NCBI GenBank assembly: GCA_038206355.1
Contig: JBBRAY010000002.1
Location: 116,383-180,382, forward strand
Origin: JAPLDB01 sp038206355
GTDB taxonomy: Bacteria; Bacteroidota; Bacteroidia; AKYH767-A; 2013-40CM-41-45
Length of the DNA: 64,000 nt
Direction of reading: 5' to 3'
This document shows, one piece after another, positions 44,211 to 52,984 of this stretch. The notes beneath the pieces are model-generated. The model was not told where the DNA came from. It ran no database searches and was given only the letters and a program-made list of their open reading frames with translations. The first letter of the stretch is position 1. Each line of letters begins with the position of its first letter. Both the position numbers and the translations under genes were made by a program.

Positions 44211-45719
44211 TTGCACAAAACACCTATTCACTTTAAGCGTTTTTTGCGGGTGTCCTTCTATGACCTTGTTAAAATCACCATATCTATAACAATAACAAGC
44301 TTCAAAAGAAGTATTAATCCACCTTTAAAACTGTTCGATGTTACTCTACAACAAACTAATGTTGACGCTGGCGCCGGACAAATCATTACATCAAATTATC
44401 ACTCTGTAATCTCCATTCCGCCAAATGCCTTTGTAGATAAAGATGGCAAAACCTTTTCAGGAAATGTAAGTGTACAATACAGGGAATTTTACAACTACGT
44501 GGATTTTTTCCTCAGCGGCATACCGATGAATTATGATTCCGGAAATGCTGACCTGCAACTGGAAAGTGCAGGCATGTTCGAACTTACAGCTTTTAACGGA
44601 GATGAAACCTTGTTCGTCAACCAAAGCAACAAAATTACTGTGATGATGGCCTCTTTGAAAAATACACCGGACTACAACCTCTACTACTTCGACAAGCAAC
44701 AAAATAAATGGATTTATAAAGGAAACAGCGCTGTTACTTTAGACGACCAGGGAGCGCAAAAATTCCTGAATTCACCCGGGCAGGAAGATTCCGTGGAAAA
44801 AATATTTACGTACACCCCACCCACCTATTGCATGCGCATGTCTTGTATGATGGAACCGGCACCTAAAAGAAAATTCCTGCGATTCAAGAGGCCCGCTACA
44901 GAAAATTTCCGCTTTCATTTAATCGGTCTGCAGAAAAGTATACCGGAATTGAATTCCCTAAGCAGGTATACCTGGGATTATACAGGCAGTGATGCAAGAG
45001 CTGTATACAGAACACTATTCGGTAAGAATAATAATATTCAATTATTGTCATGCGGATTGAACGACATCAACATAGTGCATATTGATGCAGATGATACTTA
45101 TACTTTTACACTCAGAGATGATGGGGATAATTTGAATATTAATTTCCGGCCGCGTCTATCATCAGGAAGCGCACGCAAGAAATTTGCTTCGCGCTTTGAG
45201 GCATACAAGGAATTCCGCGATCAAAGAAGAAAGAAAGAGGCGGAGGCCTACAGGAAGTTCAGTGATGACACAACAAAGTATTTTGCAGAGAACCCGCACT
45301 TTGTAAAAAGAAATCAGTCAATGGAATCTTATGCCATGCGTCAATTTGCCATAGATGGATTCGGAATCTGGAATTGCGACAGGCCCATGAAAATTCCAAA
45401 CGCAACTATCGTAAAGGCATATTTTGTAGATCAGGATGACAATAGAATAAATCCTGTGCAGGTTTACCTGGCAGATAAGGCTTTCAATACCGTTTACAAT
45501 TATGATAGCCAATCACTCAATAAATTTAAATTCAATCCCGACGCGTCGAACCTGGTATGGGCAATATTTCCGGGAGAAGTATGTGTTGTTATCAAAACCA
45601 AAGAATTCAGAGAGAAATATTCGAAATCAAAATGGGTATGTAAATTTCAGGTGCCATTAAACAAGAATGCGGTATTGTCAGAAGATGAATTAAAAAAACA
45701 ACTGGTGTTTGATATTTAA
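44211..45719 (+). CDS. Conserved Bacteroidota surface-type protein of unknown function, odd N-terminus
   Basis: 502 residues from TTG at 44211. The block TNVDAGAGQIITSNYHSVISIPPNAFVDKDGKTFSG, in two pieces, with SVQYREFYNYVDFFLSGIPMNYDSG, is recognisable from large Bacteroidota lipoproteins or secreted proteins of unknown function. A long coiled segment (about 320-370, KKFASRFEAYKEFRDQRRKKEAEAYRKF) follows and the end is beta-rich. Homologues normally start with a signal peptide. Here the N-terminal about 40 residues are basic and not signal-like, and the first in-frame ATG lies inside the domain. In the neighbouring frame HLFTLSVFCGC looks like a lipobox, so a frameshift near 44250 is possible. 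Start is uncertain. Confidence 0.55.
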   Translation: MHKTPIHFKRFLRVSFYDLVKITISITITSFKRSINPPLKLFDVTLQQTNVDAGAGQIITSNYHSVISIPPNAFVDKDGKTFSGNVSVQYREFYNYVDFFLSGIPMNYDSGNADLQLESAGMFELTAFNGDETLFVNQSNKITVMMASLKNTPDYNLYYFDKQQNKWIYKGNSAVTLDDQGAQKFLNSPGQEDSVEKIFTYTPPTYCMRMSCMMEPAPKRKFLRFKRPATENFRFHLIGLQKSIPELNSLSRYTWDYTGSDARAVYRTLFGKNNNIQLLSCGLNDINIVHIDADDTYTFTLRDDGDNLNINFRPRLSSGSARKKFASRFEAYKEFRDQRRKKEAEAYRKFSDDTTKYFAENPHFVKRNQSMESYAMRQFAIDGFGIWNCDRPMKIPNATIVKAYFVDQDDNRINPVQVYLADKAFNTVYNYDSQSLNKFKFNPDASNLVWAIFPGEVCVVIKTKEFREKYSKSKWVCKFQVPLNKNAVLSEDELKKQLVFDI

Positions 45720-45821
45720 TATTCCGGTGATAAAAAAGGTTGAAGTAACCGGCATATTGAATGACGAAAATTATTTAAACAATTTTCGCTTTACATTAGC
45801 CTGCACTTACTTTTACCTTTT

Positions 45822-46976
45822 ATGCGAACGCCTTCCTTCGATACCTGGACAACCTTATTCCTCTTTGCTGCCATCCAGGGATTATTTGTTTCTGCTGTTC
45901 TCTGTTTTATCAAAAAAGAAAACAGGTTTAAGAATATCCTTCTCGCCCTATTGCTTTTTCTTTTTTCAGTTACACTGATAGAATACGTTCTATACTGGAC
46001 AAATTACATTTTTGAATATCCGCATGTGATGGGAATGAGTGCTGCATTTCCATTTTTGTTCGGGGGGATTTTGTATTTCTATTTCAGGAATGTTTTTAAA
46101 GGTGAAACCATCAGTTCAAAAGATGCGATTCACTTGCTACCCTTTGGAATAAATGTCATCTACCAGATTCCATTATACCTGAGTTCTACTGAAGTAAAAC
46201 GCCGGTGGTTGCAGGGTAATCCCGTTGAAGCTTCTCTTTTCAGCTGGCCCGAAGAAATGAGAAACCTGTATTCATGGTTTCCGTGGCTTCAGATTATACA
46301 AATGGTTTGTTATGCTTTTGTAATCTACCGCTCCTTTTATAGCATCAGTAAAACGAATGCCGGTGTGCGAACCTGGTTTCTATGGCTGACCGGGCTGTTT
46401 TTTTTATTCGTCACGAGTTTCACTTCCTATTATGTACTTAGCCGCTTTTCCTTTTTTAACCTCACATGGGATTACATGATTTCCGTTTCTATGACATTCT
46501 TTATTTATTTCATTGCATGGTTTGGATACCTGCAACCACAAATATTCAGTGGCTACTCTATTAATCAATCGTTGAAACCGACCGGCAGGTATAAAAATTC
46601 AGCCATTGATAAAGAAGTGAGTGATGAGATATTATTTAAACTTGAAACAGTGATGGCGGAAAATAAACTCTATAGGGAAAATGACCTTCGGCTCGATACC
46701 CTTGCCAATTCAATAAATGTTTCGAAACACCACCTTTCTCAGGTTATCAATGAACAAAAGGGAATGAGTTTTTTTGAATATGTAAACGAGCAACGAATAA
46801 CTGAAGCACGTCAGTTGCTTGCAAGTACTTCAAAAAAGGAATTGAATATTATTGACGTGGCCTATTCGGTAGGATTTAACAATAAGGTTTCATTTAATAC
46901 CACCTTCAAAAAAATAACAGGAAAAACGCCAACGGAATTCAGGAAGGAAGTGGAAAACGGGAAATTGAACACATGA
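45822..46976 (+). CDS. Membrane-bound AraC-family transcriptional regulator
   Basis: 384 residues. Seven hydrophobic helices span about 10-245, of the 7TM-type sensing module found on Bacteroidota AraC proteins. A linker follows, then an AraC double HTH (about 270-380): LRLDTLANSINVSKHHLSQVIN, GMSFFEYVNEQRITEARQLL, IIDVAYSVGFNNKVSFNTTFKKITGKTPTEFRK. It would act at the inner membrane and sense an unknown ligand. It is 73 bases upstream of a T9SS FG-GAP cargo gene in the same direction; regulation of that gene is possible but unproven. Confidence 0.88.
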   Translation: MRTPSFDTWTTLFLFAAIQGLFVSAVLCFIKKENRFKNILLALLLFLFSVTLIEYVLYWTNYIFEYPHVMGMSAAFPFLFGGILYFYFRNVFKGETISSKDAIHLLPFGINVIYQIPLYLSSTEVKRRWLQGNPVEASLFSWPEEMRNLYSWFPWLQIIQMVCYAFVIYRSFYSISKTNAGVRTWFLWLTGLFFLFVTSFTSYYVLSRFSFFNLTWDYMISVSMTFFIYFIAWFGYLQPQIFSGYSINQSLKPTGRYKNSAIDKEVSDEILFKLETVMAENKLYRENDLRLDTLANSINVSKHHLSQVINEQKGMSFFEYVNEQRITEARQLLASTSKKELNIIDVAYSVGFNNKVSFNTTFKKITGKTPTEFRKEVENGKLNT

Positions 46977-47048
46977 ATTCGTAAATCTTTATCCGTTTTA
47001 ACCCCTTTATAAATATAGTATGTTTTTTTTGCGGGAAAAATTACTTTC

Positions 47049-48779
47049 ATGAAAAAAATCTACTCATTACTCGTCTACTTTATCCTTTCCTGCAATCTTA
47101 TTTTTGCCCAGGGAGGTTTCAGTAAAATAATTGATTCTCAAAATCCTGTTACTACTTTCACCACCACAGGTTTTTATAAAGGAGCTGCCTGGGTTGATTT
47201 CGATAACGACAACGACCTGGACCTATTTGCTTCCCACAATATCCTTTTCAGAAATGACGGCAACGGTGTTTTTGTCCGGCTGGCCCCCTTTAATTTTACC
47301 CCCGGTCAGGACGCAGGAGGTGTCTCATGGGCCGACCTGAACAATGACGGCTTTATTGATTGCATCATTTCACAGTATCCTTCTTCCGTGTATCTGAATA
47401 ATGGCAACGGAACATTTACCAATATTTCATCGCAGATTCCCAACCTGAATGGTTTTCCTTCCTGGGGATGTGCCATCGGCGACTGGAATAAAGATGCATT
47501 TTCTGATTTTGTTTTCGCCCATGCCTCGGGCTTTCATCCAATAGGACCGTTCCCATCAAAACTTTACCTGAACACAAGCAGTACTGTTACCCCACAAAAC
47601 ATTACCGGTTATACACTCACGGATTTGAATAAACCCTATACCGTTCCTTACTGGAGCGACTATGACTTAGATGGCGACATGGATTTATTTGTGGCCAGTG
47701 GTCCGGGCGGATCAGCGGGCCCTGACTTCTGCTACAAAAATCTAAAAATGGAAACGGGACTTGATACGCTTGAACTGATGATAACAGAATTATTTGCAAC
47801 ACAATTGCAGGACGGACAATGTTACAATTTTATTGACTATGACAACGACGGTGACCTCGATCTTTGCCTCACCAATTATACAGGTGCGCAATCACGGTTT
47901 TACAAAAACAACGGAGGGGTGTATTCATTGGTGGGCATGCCTTTCACAGCCACAACTTCCAACCTCACCAATGACTGGGGAGATTTTGATAATGATGGCG
48001 ACCTTGATGTAATCATCACCAACGACCAGCAACCAACAAAATATTATGTCAACAATGGTAACGGAACCTTTGCTTCTGCGATCAGTATTGGGATTGCAGG
48101 TGGCAGCGGAGTATCAAACGGCGACTACGACAACGATGGAGACCTGGACCTTTTCATTCACGGCAATGGAAACGCCAGGGCATTGTACAGGAATGATTTT
48201 GCAGCACTTGGAAACCACTGGATCAATCTTAAATGTACGGGAACAATTTCAAACCGCTCTGCATTGGGAACCATTGTACGATTGAAAGCAACGATCAATG
48301 GAAATTCCTACTGGCAACTCCGCGAGATTAACGCACAGAATGCCTTTCAAAGTCAGAATGATTTGCGCGTGCATTTCGGATTGGGCGATGCAACAATGAT
48401 TGATTCATTGATTATTAAATATTCAAGCGGTGTCACAGAGACATTCACCAATTTACCTGCTGATATTTTTTATTGCCATGAAGAAGGCTCCGGGAGTCCT
48501 TGTATTGTTGGCATTAATGAACCAAAAGAAACTGACCGGACTTTTAAGATTTATCCTAATCCGGTTAAAGACCAGCTGACAATTGAAATGCTAAATACCT
48601 ACATACGTAAAATTGAAATTTCTATTATTGATATTTGTGGGAAAATAATCCTGAATAAAACAGAATCTTCAGGCAAAAAACAGCTGACAATTTCAATGCA
48701 AAACCTCACCATTGGAACATATTTCGTAATGGTTAATGCAAATGGAATGACATATACGAAGAAGTTTGTAAAGAAATGA
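47049..48779 (+). CDS. T9SS cargo protein with FG-GAP/VCBS repeats and an ASPIC/UnbV domain
   Basis: 576 residues. A signal peptide (LVYFILSCNLIFAQ) is followed by six or more repeats with a D(F/Y/L)DNDGDLDL core (WVDFDNDNDLDLF, WADLNNDGFIDCI, DYDNDGDLDLCL, DFDNDGDLDVII, DYDNDGDLDLFI), Ca2+-binding turns of an integrin-like propeller. The ASPIC/UnbV segment is VRLKATINGNSYWQLREINAQNAFQSQNDLRVHFGLGD, read as adjacent blocks. The end is a T9SS domain (IYPNPVKDQLTIEM, ISIIDICGKIILN, LTIGTYFVMV). The CRTAC1-like layout suggests adhesion or glycan binding. Confidence 0.9.
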   Translation: MKKIYSLLVYFILSCNLIFAQGGFSKIIDSQNPVTTFTTTGFYKGAAWVDFDNDNDLDLFASHNILFRNDGNGVFVRLAPFNFTPGQDAGGVSWADLNNDGFIDCIISQYPSSVYLNNGNGTFTNISSQIPNLNGFPSWGCAIGDWNKDAFSDFVFAHASGFHPIGPFPSKLYLNTSSTVTPQNITGYTLTDLNKPYTVPYWSDYDLDGDMDLFVASGPGGSAGPDFCYKNLKMETGLDTLELMITELFATQLQDGQCYNFIDYDNDGDLDLCLTNYTGAQSRFYKNNGGVYSLVGMPFTATTSNLTNDWGDFDNDGDLDVIITNDQQPTKYYVNNGNGTFASAISIGIAGGSGVSNGDYDNDGDLDLFIHGNGNARALYRNDFAALGNHWINLKCTGTISNRSALGTIVRLKATINGNSYWQLREINAQNAFQSQNDLRVHFGLGDATMIDSLIIKYSSGVTETFTNLPADIFYCHEEGSGSPCIVGINEPKETDRTFKIYPNPVKDQLTIEMLNTYIRKIEISIIDICGKIILNKTESSGKKQLTISMQNLTIGTYFVMVNANGMTYTKKFVKK

Positions 48780-48886
48780 TCAAACAGGTTTAATGTCCTT
48801 TTCATAACTTCCGGAGTCAAAATACGCTACAGAGTTCCGGAAATAACACTCTTTTTTATTGAGAAGGCAATGAATGCTTCCTATAT

Positions 48887-48914
48887 TTTGGAGTGCAACG
48901 CTTTTTTATCTTTG
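48887..48914 (+). promoter_or_regulatory. Candidate promoter of icmF (TTTG, 16 bases, TATCTTTG)
   Basis: TTTG at 48887-48890 and TATCTTTG at 48907-48914 give both Bacteroidota elements with a slightly short spacer. The ATG at 48922 follows after 7 bases, so the leader would be very short. Confidence 0.5.
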
Positions 48915-48921
48915 CCCTTCA

Positions 48922-51900
48922 ATGAAAAAACCTGACATCTACCATCCCCAAAATAAGATCCGTATTGTCACTGCTGCCTCGCTTTTCGACGGTCATGATG
49001 CTGCCATCAACATCATGCGCAGGATCATACAAGCCAGTGGCGCTGAAGTGATTCACCTCGGCCATGACAGAAGTGTGGTAGAAGTAGTTGACTGCGCCAT
49101 ACAAGAAGATGCGCAGGCCATTGCGATGACGAGCTATCAGGGTGGGCACATGGAATACTTCAAATACATGTTCGACCTGCTGAAAGAAAAAGGATGCAGT
49201 CACATTAAAATATTCGGCGGAGGCGGTGGAACGATATTGCCTGAAGAGATCAAAGAGTTACAGAATTACGGTATCACACGCATTTACCATCCTGACGACG
49301 GCCGTAGTATGGGATTACAGGGTATGATCAATGATCTGCTGGAGAAGGCGGGAAGCCCATCCCTTACCCTTCCCGATGGGACGGGAGAAAAAAACAGCCA
49401 ACAACAACATGAATATAATTTCCTGCTGAATGGATGGCAAAAGGATCTGATTGAAAAAAAATGGCCAACGATTGCTGAACTGATCTCTTGTGCTGAAAAT
49501 GACCATGAACATTTTAAAGAACTATTCGAAACACTTCAAGAAAACGGGCATTCGCCAAAAGAAAAAGGAAAAACCTTAGACTCCGCAGCTACTCCCCCTT
49601 CGGGTGCCGGGGGGGCTACCCCTGTTCTAGGAATCACAGGCACAGGTGGTGCAGGAAAATCCTCTCTCGTTGATGAACTGGTACGCAGGTTTTTGCTCGA
49701 CTTCAAAGACAAGAACATCGCCATCGTTTCTGTTGACCCAAGCAAACGTAAAACGGGTGGAGCATTACTCGGTGACAGAATCCGGATGAATTCGATTTCC
49801 AATCCGCGGGTGTATATGCGTTCACTTGCTACAAGGCAAAGCAACCTTGCATTGAGTAAGCACGTGCAGGATGCAATTGATGTACTCAAAGCTGCGCATT
49901 ACGATCTCATCATCCTTGAAACTTCCGGCATCGGACAAAGTGATACAGAAATTATTGAGCACAGCAACGCTTCATTATATGTAATGACTCCTGAGTACGG
50001 CGCTGCATCTCAACTGGAGAAAATTGACATGCTCGATTTTGCAGACATCATTGCACTGAACAAATTTGACAAACGTGGCGCCCTTGATGCCTTGCGTGAT
50101 GTGAAGAAACAATACAAGCGCAACCACAACCTGTTTCAGATGAAAGATGAAGACGTTCCCGTTTTCGGAACCATCGCTTCCCAGTTCAATGACCCGGGAA
50201 TGAACCGTCTTTACAGGGCTGTGATTGACAAGCTCAATGAGAAGTCTGAGACAAAGCTAGAATCACATTTTGAAATCACGGGTGAGATGAGTGAAAAAAT
50301 TTACATCATCCCTCCTGCCCGCATCCGTTACCTGAGTGAAATCGCGGAAACCGTTCGCGGATACAATAAATGGACGAAAGAACAAAGTGAAATCGCGAAT
50401 AAACTTTATGCGTTACACTCAACCATTGACCAATTCAACAATTCAACTATCAAAGACAAAGAAAAGATTGCTGCTAAAATAAATGACCTCTATCACGAAA
50501 CAGAATTACTTCTCGACGGACAAAACAAAAAATTACTGAAGAACTGGAAGAAAAAAGTACAGCAATACCATGATGATGTTTTTATTTACAAAGTGCGCGA
50601 CAAAGACGTAAAAGTAAAAACGTACACTGAATCGCTTTCGCATACGAAGATTCCAAAAGTGGCTACTCCGCGCTATGAAGCGTGGGGGGAAATATTACAA
50701 TGGAACCTACAGGAAAATTTCCCGGGAGAGTTTCCCTATACAGCAGGCGTATTTCCTTTCAAGCGCGAAGGCGAGGATCCTACACGCATGTTTGCTGGCG
50801 AAGGCGGACCGGAAAGAACGAACAGGAGGTTTCATTATGTCAGTCTGGGATTGCCTGCGAAACGACTGAGCACTGCTTTCGATAGTGTTACACTTTATGG
50901 GCACGATCCAGATCACCGTCCTGACATTTACGGTAAGGTTGGCAACAGCGGCGTTTCAATTTGCTGCCTCGACGATGCAAAAAAATTGTACAGCGGATTT
51001 AATTTATCCGACGCTAAAACCTCTGTGTCGATGACGATCAACGGACCGGCGCCAATGCTCACTGCTTTTTTCATGAATGCCGCCATTGATCAGCAATGTG
51101 AACTGTACATCAAAGAACATGGGCTGGAAAAAGAAGTACAAAAGAAGATTGACGACATCTATAAAAATAAAAAAGTTGCACGTCCCGCTTATCAGGGAGA
51201 ATTGCCTGTAGGGAATGACGGACTGGGACTGATGTTACTTGGTGTAACCGGCGACATGGTTTTACCGGAAGACGTTTACAAAAAAATCCGCGAGCAAACG
51301 TTGCATGCAGTGCGTGGAACGGTTCAGGCAGACATTCTGAAAGAAGACCAGGCGCAGAATACGTGCATCTTCTCAACGGAATTTGCATTGCGTTTAATGG
51401 GAGACGTACAAGATTATTTTATCAAACATAAAATCAGAAATTTTTATTCTGTTTCCATCAGCGGCTACCATATCGCTGAAGCCGGCGCCAATCCTATTAC
51501 ACAGCTTGCGTTGACAATATCCAATGGTTTCACTTACGTAGAATATTACCTGTCACGCGGAATGGACATTAATAAATTCGCACCCAATCTTTCCTTCTTC
51601 TTTTCAAATGGCGTAGACCCTGAATATTCTGTGATCGGCAGGGTGGCAAGAAAAATATGGGCAAAAGCAATGAAGTTGAAATATGGTGCTGATGAGAGGT
51701 CACAAATGCTGAAGTATCACATTCAGACTTCAGGTCGTTCATTACATGCACAGGAAATTGACTTTAATGATATCCGCACCACGCTTCAGGCCTTGTATGC
51801 GATTTATGACAATTGCAATTCACTTCACACCAATGCTTATGACGAGGCCATCACCACTCCAACTGAAGAAAGTGTGCGGAGGGCCATGGCAATCCAGCTG

Positions 51901-52413
51901 ATCATAAACCGTGAGTTGGGTCTGGCGAAAAATGAAAACCCGATGCAAGGTTCATTCATCATCGAAGAACTAACCGACCTTGTGGAAGAGGCCGTGATGG
52001 TGGAATTTGATCGTATAAATGAACGTGGCGGCGTATTGGGTGCAATGGAAACAATGTACCAGCGCGGAAAAATTCAGGAGGAAAGTTTGTATTACGAAAC
52101 GTTGAAACATACCGGCGAATATCCGATCATCGGTGTAAATACTTTTTTGTCAAGCAAAGGCTCACCAACAATTTTACCCAAAGAAGTTATCCGTGCTACA
52201 ACAGAAGAAAAGGAATACCAGATTACGATGCTTAAAGACCTGCAGAAAAGAAATGAGGACAAGCGTGATGAAATTCTGAAGCATCTGCAACTAACGGCCA
52301 TTCAAAACAAAAATCTTTTTGCTGAACTGATGGAAGCCGTGAAGTATTGTTCGCTGGGGCAAATTACGAATGCATTGTTTGAGGTTGGAGGACAATACCG
52401 TAGGAATATGTGA
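48922..52413 (+). CDS. icmF: Fused acyl-CoA mutase IcmF (B12 domain, G-protein chaperone, mutase)
   Basis: 1163 residues from ATG 48922; the 16-codon extension upstream is not conserved-looking. The N-terminal B12-binding domain has VTAASLFDGHDAAINIMRR (base-off DxH motif) and IKIFGGGGGTILP. The MeaI-type GTPase has Walker A GITGTGGAGKSSL near 240 and NKFD near 380. The C-terminal half is the mutase barrel (MFAGEGGPERTNRRFHYVS, SVSISGYHIAEAGANPITQLA, QTSGRSLHAQEIDFNDIRTTL). IcmF enzymes isomerise isobutyryl-CoA to n-butyryl-CoA, and some act on pivalyl- or isovaleryl-CoA, with coenzyme B12 protected by the fused G-protein. Linker segments encoded at 49356-49387 and 49581-49622 look like inserted GC-rich repeats. 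The C-terminus is partly duplicated after the stop. Confidence 0.95.
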   Translation: MKKPDIYHPQNKIRIVTAASLFDGHDAAINIMRRIIQASGAEVIHLGHDRSVVEVVDCAIQEDAQAIAMTSYQGGHMEYFKYMFDLLKEKGCSHIKIFGGGGGTILPEEIKELQNYGITRIYHPDDGRSMGLQGMINDLLEKAGSPSLTLPDGTGEKNSQQQHEYNFLLNGWQKDLIEKKWPTIAELISCAENDHEHFKELFETLQENGHSPKEKGKTLDSAATPPSGAGGATPVLGITGTGGAGKSSLVDELVRRFLLDFKDKNIAIVSVDPSKRKTGGALLGDRIRMNSISNPRVYMRSLATRQSNLALSKHVQDAIDVLKAAHYDLIILETSGIGQSDTEIIEHSNASLYVMTPEYGAASQLEKIDMLDFADIIALNKFDKRGALDALRDVKKQYKRNHNLFQMKDEDVPVFGTIASQFNDPGMNRLYRAVIDKLNEKSETKLESHFEITGEMSEKIYIIPPARIRYLSEIAETVRGYNKWTKEQSEIANKLYALHSTIDQFNNSTIKDKEKIAAKINDLYHETELLLDGQNKKLLKNWKKKVQQYHDDVFIYKVRDKDVKVKTYTESLSHTKIPKVATPRYEAWGEILQWNLQENFPGEFPYTAGVFPFKREGEDPTRMFAGEGGPERTNRRFHYVSLGLPAKRLSTAFDSVTLYGHDPDHRPDIYGKVGNSGVSICCLDDAKKLYSGFNLSDAKTSVSMTINGPAPMLTAFFMNAAIDQQCELYIKEHGLEKEVQKKIDDIYKNKKVARPAYQGELPVGNDGLGLMLLGVTGDMVLPEDVYKKIREQTLHAVRGTVQADILKEDQAQNTCIFSTEFALRLMGDVQDYFIKHKIRNFYSVSISGYHIAEAGANPITQLALTISNGFTYVEYYLSRGMDINKFAPNLSFFFSNGVDPEYSVIGRVARKIWAKAMKLKYGADERSQMLKYHIQTSGRSLHAQEIDFNDIRTTLQALYAIYDNCNSLHTNAYDEAITTPTEESVRRAMAIQLIINRELGLAKNENPMQGSFIIEELTDLVEEAVMVEFDRINERGGVLGAMETMYQRGKIQEESLYYETLKHTGEYPIIGVNTFLSSKGSPTILPKEVIRATTEEKEYQITMLKDLQKRNEDKRDEILKHLQLTAIQNKNLFAELMEAVKYCSLGQITNALFEVGGQYRRNM
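49356..49387. repeat. GC-rich palindromic insertion in the icmF linker, first
   Basis: CCCATCCCTTACCC...GATGGGACGGGAG folds into an imperfect hairpin and encodes SPSLTLPDGTGE between the B12 and G domains. It resembles dispersed CCC..GGG repeats and not mutase sequence. Confidence 0.45.
49581..49622. repeat. GC-rich palindromic insertion in the icmF linker, second
   Basis: CTACTCCCCCTTCGGG...CGGGGGGGCTACC has facing C- and G-tracts. It encodes ATPPSGAGGATP directly before the Walker A strand. Confidence 0.5.
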
Positions 52414-52442
52414 GATCCTTGTCCGTAAATCCGCCTCAGGAG

Positions 52443-52472
52443 GATGGAGGGCAATACAGACGCAACATGTAG
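52443..52472 (+). other. Duplicated 3' end of icmF in the downstream gap
   Basis: 30 bases after the icmF stop, the frame DGGQYRRNM-stop repeats the true C-terminus VGGQYRRNM-stop (52384-52413), with different synonymous codons (AGACGC for CGTAGG). It has no start and no upstream coding sequence. The remaining gap to 52605 is TACGAAT-type low-complexity sequence. Confidence 0.65.
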
Positions 52473-52605
52473 GTACGAATAACCAATAATTACGAATATT
52501 CGAAAAACGAATATCAAAAACCGAAAATTAAGTTTCGTATTTCGTATATTAGCATGTGAATTCGTTATTCGATGGGGTAATGAAATATACTTATTATAAA
52601 TAAAT

Positions 52606-52953
52606 ATGAAGCTAACGGGATCCAACGTCACCATCATGGTGAAAGACATGACAAAGTCGATTGCATTTTATGAAAGCATCGGATTAAAATTACAGCAGCG
52701 CTGGGGCGATAATTATGCAATGATAGATGGGCCGGGCATTACATTGGGCATTCATCCCGGTGGCAATGAAAAATCAGGATCGGGTGATTTGTCAATCGGA
52801 TTTATGGTAGAGGATTTTGATGAAGCAAAAGCACTTTTAAAAAAAAATGGCATCACAATAACCCATGAAGCAGAAGATGGAAAGAGTGGCAACTACCTTC
52901 ACTTCGTCGATCCGGATGGAACTACTTTGTATTTTGTTAAGCCAAAGTGGTAA
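52606..52953 (+). CDS. VOC-superfamily (glyoxalase-like) protein
   Basis: 115 residues, one vicinal-oxygen-chelate module of two beta-alpha-beta-beta-beta units: VTIMVKDMTKSIAFYESIGLKLQQRWGDNYAMI, then FMVEDFDEAKALLKKNGITI...GNYLHFVDPDGTTLYFVKPKW, given as adjacent blocks. The end DPDGTTLYF is the standard VOC strand carrying a possible metal ligand nearby. Members include methylmalonyl-CoA epimerase, but this one is short and general, so no substrate is claimed. It lies 192 bases after icmF, 31 bases before the next gene, on the same strand. Confidence 0.85.
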   Translation: MKLTGSNVTIMVKDMTKSIAFYESIGLKLQQRWGDNYAMIDGPGITLGIHPGGNEKSGSGDLSIGFMVEDFDEAKALLKKNGITITHEAEDGKSGNYLHFVDPDGTTLYFVKPKW

Positions 52954-52984
52954 GCAATCAATAATTTAAAAAACAAAAATATTT

